Below are positions 36,761 to 44,663 of a stretch of DNA of 64,000 nt, in pieces; positions within the stretch are counted from its first letter, which is position 1; each line of letters begins with the position of its first letter. This stretch comes from Microcoleus sp. FACHB-672. GTDB taxonomy: Bacteria > Cyanobacteriota > Cyanobacteriia > Cyanobacteriales > Oscillatoriaceae. The stretch is taken from contig NZ_JACJOU010000021.1 of NCBI RefSeq assembly GCF_014695725.1, forward strand, positions 124,001-188,000, written 5' to 3'. The position numbers and the translations under genes were made by a program. The notes beneath the pieces are model-generated. The model ran no database searches and was not told the origin of the DNA. It was given only the letters and a program-made list of their open reading frames with translations.

Positions 36761-39040
36761 CTAGGGAGCGGCGGGAGGTGGAGGGGCGGGGGCTGCTGAA
36801 GGAACCGGCGCGGGGGCTACGGCGGAAGGAGCCGGCGCGGGATTTAACTGTTGTTGCCAACTCTCTATCTGTCGTTGAGCCGCCGAAAACGCCCCGGCAT
36901 AGGAAGGGATCTTCTGGGCAATTTCAATCGCGCCAGGTAAGTCAGATGCTGCCCGTTCTCTGGCAATGGCCAAGATTTGCTGGCTCCATTGCTCGATCAG
37001 CCCATCTGCCTCCGCCCGTAACAAGCTAGAATCTGACACTTGATTAGCTGTACGAATCGCAGACGCCAGAGTTTCTGGATTGCCCGAATTTGCGTAGCGA
37101 TAGGCATCCTCAATATCTTGCTTGGCACGAATTTCATCTCGCCAGGTTTTGATTGCCTCTTGAGCACTCTCATACAGAGCACGTCCTGGTTGAATTCTTT
37201 CTGCAGCCGCAATTGCGTCAGACAGCCGGCCCATATCTGCCATCTGCCGCGCTCGGTCGAGGTAGGGCTGATCTTCCTGCTGCTGTTGTTGCCATTTCCA
37301 CTCCTGAATTTTATCCTGAGCTTCCTCGTAAAGCGCCCGTCCGCTGCTAATCTTACGGGCTTCATTAATCGCCGCTTGCAGTGAGCCGGTGTTACCAGAG
37401 CGGGCCAGTTGCATGGCCATTTCGAGGGCAGGCCGGTCTTCCTGAGTTTGTATCTCTCGATTCCAACCCTGAATTTTGTTCTGAGCTTCCTCGTAAAGCG
37501 CCCGTCCTCCGCCAATCATATTGGCCTGATTAATTGCCGCTTGCAGAGCGCTAACACTTCCGGATCTGGCTAACATCTCAGCCTTGTCCAAATAGGGCCG
37601 GTCTTCCTGAGTCTCTATTTGGCCTCTCCAGCGTTTTATTTCGGCTTGAGCTTCGTCCCAGCGCGGTTTAGAGCTGGAGACGAGCTGCGCTTGAGAGATG
37701 GCCTCTTTTAAGTCACTAATCACGCCACCTTTAGCCAGTGCACGCGCTCGCTCTAAATAGGCCAGACCTTCAAGGCTTTGCTGCCACTGGCTGATCAATC
37801 GCTGGGCTTTGCTATAAAGAGGGCGTTTGCGGTTAATCTTTTGGGCTGCGGTAATAGCCGATTCGATCCCTTCAACAGTGTCTGGCCAACTTTGGGCTTC
37901 TGCCCTTGCTAGATCAATAAAGTCTTGAACTTCGTCCTTGAGATTTACGCTCTCAGGAATTTGGCGCACGATGGAGATTGCCGCTTGCAAATCGCGCTTT
38001 TCTAGGGTCTCCTCAGCCAAATCCATCAGCTTGCTGCTAAATTTTCTGAGAGCCTCCTGGGCGTCCCGATAAACATGACTTTTTGGGTCAATGGACTGTG
38101 CGAGTTTAATCGCCTGTAGCAAGTTCTCTAACCCGCCTTGCTCGGCGCTGTTGTAAGCTTTGCCGAGCTTATTGCCATCTTCTCGCGCCGACTTCATCAG
38201 CAGCGTGAGTTCTTCATACTTGGTGGTTGCCCAGTAGTTATTGCCCACATCCAACAGACGTACAGCTTCCCGAAATGCCTGTGGCCAGTTTTGCTTACGC
38301 AGTTCGGCTTCAGCTTTTTTATAAATTTCTTCGGCTTCCGCCCAAGTAGCCTTCCAGCGATCAATCCGCTCCTCTACTAATCGGTAGGCCGGCACGTTTG
38401 AAGGAACTTTGCGGGCCATTTCGATGGCTTGATCCAGCTTGCCGGCTTGGAAGGTGTTGTCACACAAATCCAGAACCTGCTGCGACCACTGTTCGATGTT
38501 GCGGTTGATTTCCTCGCGCATTGGGTGATCGTTTGGCAGGTCATTAACCAGCTCGATCGCCGATAGCAAGTCATCGACAGTTTCTTTGTTCGCTGCCAGT
38601 TGAGCGCAATAAATGCGTAAGCTCGCTGAAGCAGTTGGCCAAAAGATAGCTGGGCAGTTGGGGAGTGCCGGCAGCCGCAACAACAGGGCGATTGCCATAA
38701 ATCCGCTTCCGCCAAACACGATAGCTGCTGTCACGCACCAAAACAGCCAGCTATTTAGCAGATTTTGCAGCCCCTGAGAGGGCTTGAAAGTATTTTTTAA
38801 GGCGTTTCGCGAGCGCTTAGATCGGCGCGTCTCAGAATCCGCTTTAGCCCCTAATCCGTTGGGTTGTAGGGGTGCCGCTCGCACACCATTACTCGCCTCC
38901 CATTCTGGAGTGGGCTGACGCACCGGCTCCCCGGCGCTCGTGCTAGGTAAAGCTGGAAACACACGAAATTGGTTGTCCTCAACTGGCTTTGAAGACCTAG
39001 CGACACGCCGCCGGTCTCGACCTTTGCGATCTCTAGTCAT
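36761..39040 (-). CDS. Membrane-anchored repeat protein with Trp-containing helical repeats
   Basis: A 759-residue protein counted from the ATG at 39040 (MTRDRKGRDRRR); the upstream 15 codons look like leader. A basic, disordered N-terminal segment (1-96) leads to one transmembrane helix (about 97-121). A Cys-containing segment (C129, C145) comes next, then about ten helical repeats of 55-65 residues with a recurring pattern of Ala-rich helix, ALYEEAQ-like block and W near the end. The C-terminus is Pro/Ala-rich. Such proteins are sometimes labelled chromosome-segregation ATPase-like, but I see no ATPase motif. The repeats probably form a rod in the periplasm or cytoplasm. Confidence 0.75.
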   Translation of the reverse strand: MTRDRKGRDRRRVARSSKPVEDNQFRVFPALPSTSAGEPVRQPTPEWEASNGVRAAPLQPNGLGAKADSETRRSKRSRNALKNTFKPSQGLQNLLNSWLFWCVTAAIVFGGSGFMAIALLLRLPALPNCPAIFWPTASASLRIYCAQLAANKETVDDLLSAIELVNDLPNDHPMREEINRNIEQWSQQVLDLCDNTFQAGKLDQAIEMARKVPSNVPAYRLVEERIDRWKATWAEAEEIYKKAEAELRKQNWPQAFREAVRLLDVGNNYWATTKYEELTLLMKSAREDGNKLGKAYNSAEQGGLENLLQAIKLAQSIDPKSHVYRDAQEALRKFSSKLMDLAEETLEKRDLQAAISIVRQIPESVNLKDEVQDFIDLARAEAQSWPDTVEGIESAITAAQKINRKRPLYSKAQRLISQWQQSLEGLAYLERARALAKGGVISDLKEAISQAQLVSSSKPRWDEAQAEIKRWRGQIETQEDRPYLDKAEMLARSGSVSALQAAINQANMIGGGRALYEEAQNKIQGWNREIQTQEDRPALEMAMQLARSGNTGSLQAAINEARKISSGRALYEEAQDKIQEWKWQQQQQEDQPYLDRARQMADMGRLSDAIAAAERIQPGRALYESAQEAIKTWRDEIRAKQDIEDAYRYANSGNPETLASAIRTANQVSDSSLLRAEADGLIEQWSQQILAIARERAASDLPGAIEIAQKIPSYAGAFSAAQRQIESWQQQLNPAPAPSAVAPAPVPSAAPAPPPPAAP

Positions 39041-39330
39041 ATCCCACACCAACAGTAAAGCAGCGGTCTTGGCTACTGCAAACAAGCAGTCGTTGCTATC
39101 GTATCTCTCAACTCACCAAAAGCCAAATTTTATTTCAAATAACAGTGCCTGGATGAAGGGTGAAGTAGCCTGGGCGGAATTAAAGTTTGCCCGCCAAACG
39201 TAGAAGAATCAAGGGTGAAAGTCTTTTATCTTCTCTTTTTTCTAGGGCGCAAACGTAAATCGTCCAGACTCTTCAATTTCTTTTGCCCAATTCGCACGTT
39301 GCTTTTGATTCGTTTTTGCCCTAGTTGAAA

Positions 39331-40227
39331 TTAGGAGCCGGCTTTGAGGTCGCCAATCAGCTGGGCTAGTTCGTCACGACTCGCTTGGTAAACTTCACCA
39401 CAGAAATGGCAAGTTGCTTCAGCGCCATCATCCTTTTCTATCATGTCTAGCAGCTCGGCTTCACCCAATATTTTCAACGCTCCCAGAAAGCGATCCGGAG
39501 AACAGCTACAGTGAAATCGTACCATTTGAATTTCTGGCAGAATTTGCAGTCCCATGTCTCCTAGCAACTGCTCAAAAATTTCTGCCAGTGTCTTACCGGC
39601 TTGCAACAGGGGGGTAAATCCTGTCAGGGATGCGATGCGAGATTCCAAGGTTTGAACGAGTGCTTCGTCTGATGCAGCCTTCGGCAGCACTTGCAATAAA
39701 ATCCCTCCCGATGCGGTAACGCCCTGCGCCCCTACAAATACCCCGACCACTAAGGCAGAAGGTGTTTGTTCGGAAGTCATCAGGTAATGAGCCACATCCT
39801 CTCCAATTTCACCTGAAACAAGTTCGACGGTACTGGAGTAAGGGTAGCCGTATCCCACATCACGGACGACGTAGAGGTAACCGTCGCTGCCCACAGCCCC
39901 ACCCACATCGAGCTTACCCTTGCTATTGGGGGGCAGTTCGACTTCAGGATTATCGACGTAACCGCGCACTGTGCCATCTAAGCCGGCATCTACAAGAATC
40001 CCACCTAAAGGCCCACTGCCGATAATGCGAATATTCACTCTGGACTCGGCACGTTTCATGTTGGAGGCGAGCAAAAGCCCAGATGACATAGTCCGCCCTA
40101 AGGCAGCTGTGGCAACGTAGGAAAGTTTATGCCGCTGCCTTGCTTCTTCTACAAGGCGCGTGGTGATCACTCCAACCGCCCGAATGCCACCCTCAGCTGC
40201 TGTTGCTCGAATTAACTGATCAGCCAT
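39331..40227 (-). CDS. hslO: Redox-regulated chaperone Hsp33
   Basis: A 298-residue Hsp33. The C-terminal zinc switch has the four cysteines in CSCSPDR and CHFCGEVY (CxC and CxxC), which release zinc and form disulfides under oxidative stress to activate holdase activity. The N-terminal domain starts MADQLIRATAAEGGIRAVGV, as in the family. Length is normal. It is a cytoplasmic ATP-independent chaperone. No operon partner is close. Confidence 0.96.
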   Translation of the reverse strand: MADQLIRATAAEGGIRAVGVITTRLVEEARQRHKLSYVATAALGRTMSSGLLLASNMKRAESRVNIRIIGSGPLGGILVDAGLDGTVRGYVDNPEVELPPNSKGKLDVGGAVGSDGYLYVVRDVGYGYPYSSTVELVSGEIGEDVAHYLMTSEQTPSALVVGVFVGAQGVTASGGILLQVLPKAASDEALVQTLESRIASLTGFTPLLQAGKTLAEIFEQLLGDMGLQILPEIQMVRFHCSCSPDRFLGALKILGEAELLDMIEKDDGAEATCHFCGEVYQASRDELAQLIGDLKAGS

Positions 40228-40821
40228 GAGAAATCCTAACGTTTCTTAACAATTCCCGCTTTCTTTATTTTAAAGGTTGGTTTGATGGGAAGTGGAAGGA
40301 GAGGGGAACGGTAATAAGTGAAACGTGAAAATTAGAAATTTTAGGGATTTTTCCCTTAAAAATAAGATTTTTTATGATGGAAAGTGTTGGCCTGTGTGGA
40401 AGAGCGGCAATCTTGGCAAATATGAATATCAGCGGCAAAGGTATCAACCTCGGAAATCCTGGCAAATATGAATATCAGCGGCAAAGGTATCAACCTCGGA
40501 CTGTCGCGTAGAGCTAAAGGTTCAATCGTCAACGCCGATACCACAAATGCCGGCCAGAATATTTTTAGGAAACATATAAGCAAGCAGGATAAGTTAATCA
40601 GAAAGTTTAGGGCGGTGCTGACTCAACCTTTGAGAGGGAAATCTCTTAACAATTTCCATCCCTATGGCTAAGCTAAAATACATTTAATTCGCATTTTCTA
40701 GAGACAATTCCAAATCTTTTATTCCTCTCTCCCTCTCTCTTTCTTACGCTCTCCTCCCAAATCGAAGTAAAAAATTAAATGCATATCAGCTTAACACCAC
40801 GCTGCGCTATCAGCGCGGAGA
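40228..40821. other. Intergenic region with a 46-bp tandem duplication
   Basis: About 600 bases between hslO and the SRPBCC gene. Apart from the duplication at 40409-40500 I see nothing I can support; short frames on both strands cover the repeat but have no ribosome sites. Confidence 0.5.
40409..40500. repeat. Tandem duplication, 2 x 46 bp
   Basis: The unit AATC(T/C)TGGCAAATATGAA... occurs at 40409-40454 and directly again at 40455-40500, with a single base difference at position 5. A recent local duplication. Confidence 0.9.
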
Positions 40822-40863
40822 GTGTCAAACTGGAAGGATGACTCTAAAAAGCGCAAATTCTTT

Positions 40864-41268
40864 ATGCTAGGGACTTTTCAACAAACCCACTTGCGAATTG
40901 AGGTGGAAGCACCGGCATCGACTATTGGGGATAGTCTGCTCCGTCCTGCTTTGCTACAGCAGTGGTTGTGGCCCCAACGTTTTACCCCAGGACTGCCCGA
41001 ACAGTTTCATTCTGGTTTGACGTTTACCAGTTCCATAGGGCCGGTGGTAATTCAACACCTGGTAGATGTTGCGGAACCTAACTGTCTGCGTCTGTTATTA
41101 AGTCAGGGAATTGACGGATTTCACGAGTGGTATTGGGGCGATGGTTGGGTGCAGTCCCGTCTCGAAGGGATCTCTTTGCTGCCACTCAATTTAGGCCAAA
41201 CTTTCAACTTGCTTCGTTTGCGGGAATTTCTGGCAGTCCAAGGGAAAAGCGTTTCATCATTTTCTTAA
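40864..41268 (+). CDS. SRPBCC-like (START/Bet v1 fold) protein
   Basis: A 134-residue protein from the ATG at 40864 (MLGTFQQTHLRIEVEAP), or 148 from the GTG at 40822. The alternation of short strands around ASTIGDSLLRPALLQQWLWP and the FHEWYWGDGWVQSRLEG segment resembles the SRPBCC ligand-binding fold, whose first strand carries an L-x-x-P-x-E-x-V-like pattern. Function not assigned. The fold call is a judgement from pattern, so I keep confidence moderate. Confidence 0.6.
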   Translation: MLGTFQQTHLRIEVEAPASTIGDSLLRPALLQQWLWPQRFTPGLPEQFHSGLTFTSSIGPVVIQHLVDVAEPNCLRLLLSQGIDGFHEWYWGDGWVQSRLEGISLLPLNLGQTFNLLRLREFLAVQGKSVSSFS

Positions 41269-41468
41269 CGCCTATCGGCTATTTGGTTGTGACTCAGACA
41301 AGTTATGTGCAGCCAGCTTGTCTGTGGCCACCTCCAAATTGGGTCAACCTTTTCGCTCACAGGTTCACGCTGGTTCCTGATCGCTTGTGTTGCTGCATTT
41401 GAGGATCAACCGTCAGCACCGGGCAAGATTGGCTAGAGGCGCGATGATGACGGCTGTGCTGAGATAGC

Positions 41469-42512
41469 TTAGGAGTCATTGGACGCTGATTTTCGCCCTT
41501 TTTTGCTCCGGCTGCTTTGAGAAGTTTTTTTGCTTTTAGTGGTTTTGGTGGTTTTTTTGCCTTTGGTGGTTTGGGTGCCAGTTTTGCCTTTTGTTGTCTT
41601 AGCAGCTGTGGTTTTAGGTTCGGCTACACCGGCATCTGATGATGCGGGTTCAGATGGGATCTCAAGGTTAGGGATAATTTCTGGAGACAGAACTTGCTCG
41701 TCGGGTGGCTGTTTCGCCGGCTCCTCTATTTGAGCCACCTGCACTTCTGGTTCGGATTGTGGGGCAACTGCTGCTTCTGGGACTATTTCAGATTCAGTCG
41801 TTACACTGGCATCAATCTCTGGCATTTTTTCGTGTTGAGCAGCCGACTCATCTAAGATTTCTGCCACTGCCTCTGGAGTTGTTTGAGATTCAGCCGTTAC
41901 ACCGGCATCAATCTCTGGCACTTCTTCATGTTGAGCAGCCGGTTCATCTACGATTTCTGCCACTGCCTCTGGTTCCGCAGTTGTTTGAGATTCAGCCGTT
42001 ACACTGGCATCAATCTCTGGCAGTTCTTCGTGTTGAGCAGCCGGTTCATCTACGATTTCTGCCACTGCCTCCGGTTCTACAGTTGTATCAGATTCAGCCG
42101 TTACATTGGCATCGATCTCTGGCGGTTCTTCGTGTTGAGCAGCCGGCTCATCAGCAATGTCTATCACTGCCTCTGGTTCTGGAGTTGCCTCTGATGTTGG
42201 TGCCGATGCCTCCTCCAGATGTTCAGAGGGGGCTTCTGCTAGGCTGCTGGGTGCCTCTTCTACCATTGGCTGAGCGGAATATGCAGCCGGCTCAACGACT
42301 TGAAGAGATGATTCCAGCTTGACACTAGCAATATGACCCCCCATGCGGCTGATTCGCTGGATGGTCTGAGACAGCCGGCTGTAAGGAACTTTTAGTGTAT
42401 AGTGGCTGGTTCGCATCATGTCGTGATCCGCGCCCCCCTTCACCTCTATAAACACAACGCGGTTGTTATAGTCACTTAAAGCCGAAATCCCTGTGGTTGT
42501 CGTACCCAACAT
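41469..42512 (-). CDS. CpcD-domain protein with acidic repeats and basic tail
   Basis: A 347-residue protein counted from the ATG at 42512; GAGG lies about 13 bases upstream and the protein then begins MLGTTTTGIS. Residues 16-66 form a CpcD-type domain (VVFIEVKGG, the KVPYSRLSQTIQRISRMGG core, IASVKLES) as in phycobilisome rod-capping linkers and PetH. Residues 112-244 contain four repeats of 32-34 residues (EPEAVAEIVDEPAAQHEE and PEIDASVTAES), strongly acidic. The last 49 residues are basic, rich in Lys, Thr and Ser (KGKKTTKTTKSKK). The CpcD domain suggests docking to a phycobilisome or thylakoid partner; the rest should be disordered. Function unknown. Confidence 0.8.
   Translation of the reverse strand: MLGTTTTGISALSDYNNRVVFIEVKGGADHDMMRTSHYTLKVPYSRLSQTIQRISRMGGHIASVKLESSLQVVEPAAYSAQPMVEEAPSSLAEAPSEHLEEASAPTSEATPEPEAVIDIADEPAAQHEEPPEIDANVTAESDTTVEPEAVAEIVDEPAAQHEELPEIDASVTAESQTTAEPEAVAEIVDEPAAQHEEVPEIDAGVTAESQTTPEAVAEILDESAAQHEKMPEIDASVTTESEIVPEAAVAPQSEPEVQVAQIEEPAKQPPDEQVLSPEIIPNLEIPSEPASSDAGVAEPKTTAAKTTKGKTGTQTTKGKKTTKTTKSKKTSQSSRSKKGRKSASNDS
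41781..42179 (-). repeat. Four in-gene repeats of about 100 bp
   Basis: DNA encoding residues 112-145, 146-179, 180-212 and 213-244 of the CpcD-domain protein. The units share long identical blocks such as GAGCAGCCGGTTCATCTACG. They keep the reading frame, and they also leave an open but spurious antisense frame. Confidence 0.85.
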
Positions 42513-42595
42513 ATATAAATACCTCGAATTCAGCAATTAAAAGAGCAAGACTTTAACCCACCCTCTGCAACCCAACCCTGTTTGGAATTTAACTT

Positions 42596-42679
42596 TCAAA
42601 ACCCCTTCACCTCTATGAGCACGGTGCGGTTGTCGCAGCCAGCCGCGCCGATCATGCCGGTCGTTGTTATACCCAACAT
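42596..42679 (-). pseudogene. Truncated copy of the CpcD-protein 5' end
   Basis: A 27-codon frame MLGITTTGMIGAAGCDNRTV then LIEVKGF and TGA. It aligns with residues 1-26 of the downstream CpcD-domain protein, including MLG-TTTG, DNR and IEVKG. The leader is also shared (CGAGGTGCTTTTCC before this ATG, CGAGGTATTTATAT before the full-length ATG). Homology ends at KG; the rest of the domain is absent. It is either a truncated duplicate or a short upstream peptide gene. Confidence 0.75.
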
Positions 42680-43597
42680 GGAAAAGCACCTCGAAGAAAC
42701 AGATAAACAGAGGGGAGAGTTTGTGTTTTTAACACCCAATGTCGCTTTTGTCCAGAATTTTAAATTTTGTAGAGGCGGGTTTACCGACTATTTGGATTTT
42801 CTTACCGGCATTTTGATTAAACCCGCTCATACAAAGTTTTGAATTCAGTAGAGCAACATCTATAAAATCCACTAAAAACCTAACCCTCTAACCGCCTTGT
42901 AACGGGGATAGAGAATAGTTTTTCATCAGGTCGGGGTTTGGGTAGGGATCTAATATTTTACGTTTAATTTGACCTGCTATTACTCCAGCATTTGATAGAT
43001 TTCACTGAAAATGACTGAAGTCCAAATTCAACGGCTGAAGCTGCTTTTACCATCTGGGTTTCTCCTAACTTTTTTAATTGCTAAAAACCTTGCCAAGCAA
43101 AATGTTTGTCTAAAGTTGCCTAATTTAAAGGTAGTTAGGATAGCATGATTTCTGATTTTTGATGCGACAACTTTACGAATTATTGTTACATCGCTACTTT
43201 GGCAGGGGGTGTGTGTTGAAAGAAGCCGCTGCTTAATTAGGAAGTCGATTCAAAAGTCATTAAAACTATCTCCTGGGTATAAACAAACTCTACTCAGAAA
43301 AATATTTGAAAAATGTAAATAAACTTAACAAAATTTCTCGCCTTTCGGCCCTAGCCGGTTAAGGAAGCTTTAGCTTGCAGGAGTTTGATTCTTTGAGTTT
43401 TTTACATCTTTGCAAATTATTTATACAATGCTGCACTAACGGGGATCATGAAGAATTGTAAATTTTAATCAGACTGGCCGGTAAAAACTTGCCATCTTCT
43501 CAGAATCGTAGGCGTAAGCAGTGCCGGCATAAACAGCGAAAACACACCTCAAAGGCATTTCACAGGATGACCTTTGAGGTGCGATAACCACTCACTG
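42680..43597. other. Intergenic region upstream of the CpcD copies
   Basis: About 900 bases, AT-rich, between the truncated CpcD copy and the CpcS-type gene. No ORF with coding character. It probably contains the promoter for the CpcD protein. The cpcS terminator lies at its right end. Confidence 0.5.
43545..43581 (-). terminator. Intrinsic terminator of the CpcS-type gene
   Basis: CACCTCAAAGG (43545-43555) and CCTTTGAGGTG (43571-43581) form a perfect 11-bp stem with a 15-base loop, 16 bases after the gene's stop. The minus strand continues TGTTTTCG. Confidence 0.7.
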
Positions 43598-44152
43598 CTA
43601 GACAGCTTTCTGTTCGACGCCAAAGCCAACTAAGACAACGTTTTCCAAAGGCTTGCCTTCGGCGGGTCGTTGATAGTTGACAATCTTACGGATTCTCAAC
43701 TCAGGGTTGATTAGCGTAATCGAATCGACGGAGACGACTCGAGTGTAGTGAGTTGTCATTAACAGCTCTTGGGTTTTGGTGTCGAAGCGAAAATGGGCCA
43801 CGATGGGTTTGGCTTCTTCGTAAGCTCTATCCCGCAAGTAATCTCCTTGTAAAACCGGCGAATCGCTATCAGTGGGCACAAATAGCATATTCAGCTGTTG
43901 AGAGACTTGTTCCCCCTTCTCAGATATGGTCTGAAAACCTAGATGGTATCCCGGCAGTTGAGCTAAATTGGAAGGCGGTGTGCGCCCGTTATCCGCTAGC
44001 ACCTTGACTTTGAGATCGAAAATTAGGGGTTGGATGGTAAATTCGGTGCGTGAGCGCTCTACTTCCTGGTGAGTCAGGTAGTGGTAGGTGCGTTCTGTTT
44101 TCCATGTGCCGACGCAACAGTCAAAAAATTGTTGAAACTTATGTAGAGACAT
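43598..44152 (-). CDS. cpcS: Phycobiliprotein chromophore lyase, CpcS/CpeS family
   Basis: A 184-residue lipocalin-fold lyase. The family N-terminus FFDCCVGTWKTERTYHYL and the following EVERSRTEF are clear. CpcS-type lyases attach phycocyanobilin or related bilins to conserved cysteines (beta-84 or allophycocyanin positions) of phycobiliproteins. Length is normal. It lies about 920 bases from the CpcD-domain protein on the same strand, which supports a light-harvesting neighbourhood. CpeS and CpcU-like members cannot be separated by eye. Confidence 0.9.
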   Translation of the reverse strand: MSLHKFQQFFDCCVGTWKTERTYHYLTHQEVERSRTEFTIQPLIFDLKVKVLADNGRTPPSNLAQLPGYHLGFQTISEKGEQVSQQLNMLFVPTDSDSPVLQGDYLRDRAYEEAKPIVAHFRFDTKTQELLMTTHYTRVVSVDSITLINPELRIRKIVNYQRPAEGKPLENVVLVGFGVEQKAV

Positions 44153-44663
44153 GACTTTTTATCCTTTGTCCGCTGTCAGTTGCTCCTGACGTTTGATTTT
44201 TCTTGAGAGCCGGCCCCCAGCATAAATACTTAGGAAGGCCACCAAAATCAATTCAATGATGAATTGCTCGCTGTCGGCTTGTTAGCTCTTTGGTTCAAAT
44301 TTGCAAAGATTCTGACAACAGTATTACCTGATTTTTCGGTGGTCGTAGATCGGGTGTATCTGAATGACAATTTTTGCAGACTTATGCATTTAACTTGCTT
44401 GGGTAAGATTTAATCATAAACACAGATATCTTTTTATATCGTATGTTAAAAAATATTTTATAAGAAAATAGATGTAAATTAAGTGCAAGCTTCTAGACTT
44501 GTAAAACTGTTAATACGGCCCAGATGGGTGAAATGCCGGTATCAAGAGTGTGTGCTGTTCCGCCCCAGTTCCACCTTAGCTAGCAAGTTAGCGCTGGCAA
44601 AAAATTCTATAGTGATCCCCAACCTTGGTAGCATCAAAAACATCAGTGTAAGCAGCAGCCAGA
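44153..44663. other. Divergent intergenic region, no gene seen
   Basis: Between the lyase (minus) and the metallo-hydrolase (plus). No conserved ORF or RNA recognised; probably carries both promoters. Confidence 0.45.

Noticed and set aside
40409-40500. Possible CRISPR array
   Set aside because: Only two directly adjacent copies with no spacers and no cas genes; it is a simple tandem duplication.
41781-42179. Possible CRISPR-like repeats
   Set aside because: The repeats are coding, in frame, about 100 bp long and without unique spacers.
41705-42322. 205-codon plus-strand ORF rich in Leu, Pro and His
   Set aside because: It is antisense to the CpcD-protein repeats, kept open by the repeat composition, with no ribosome site or family similarity.
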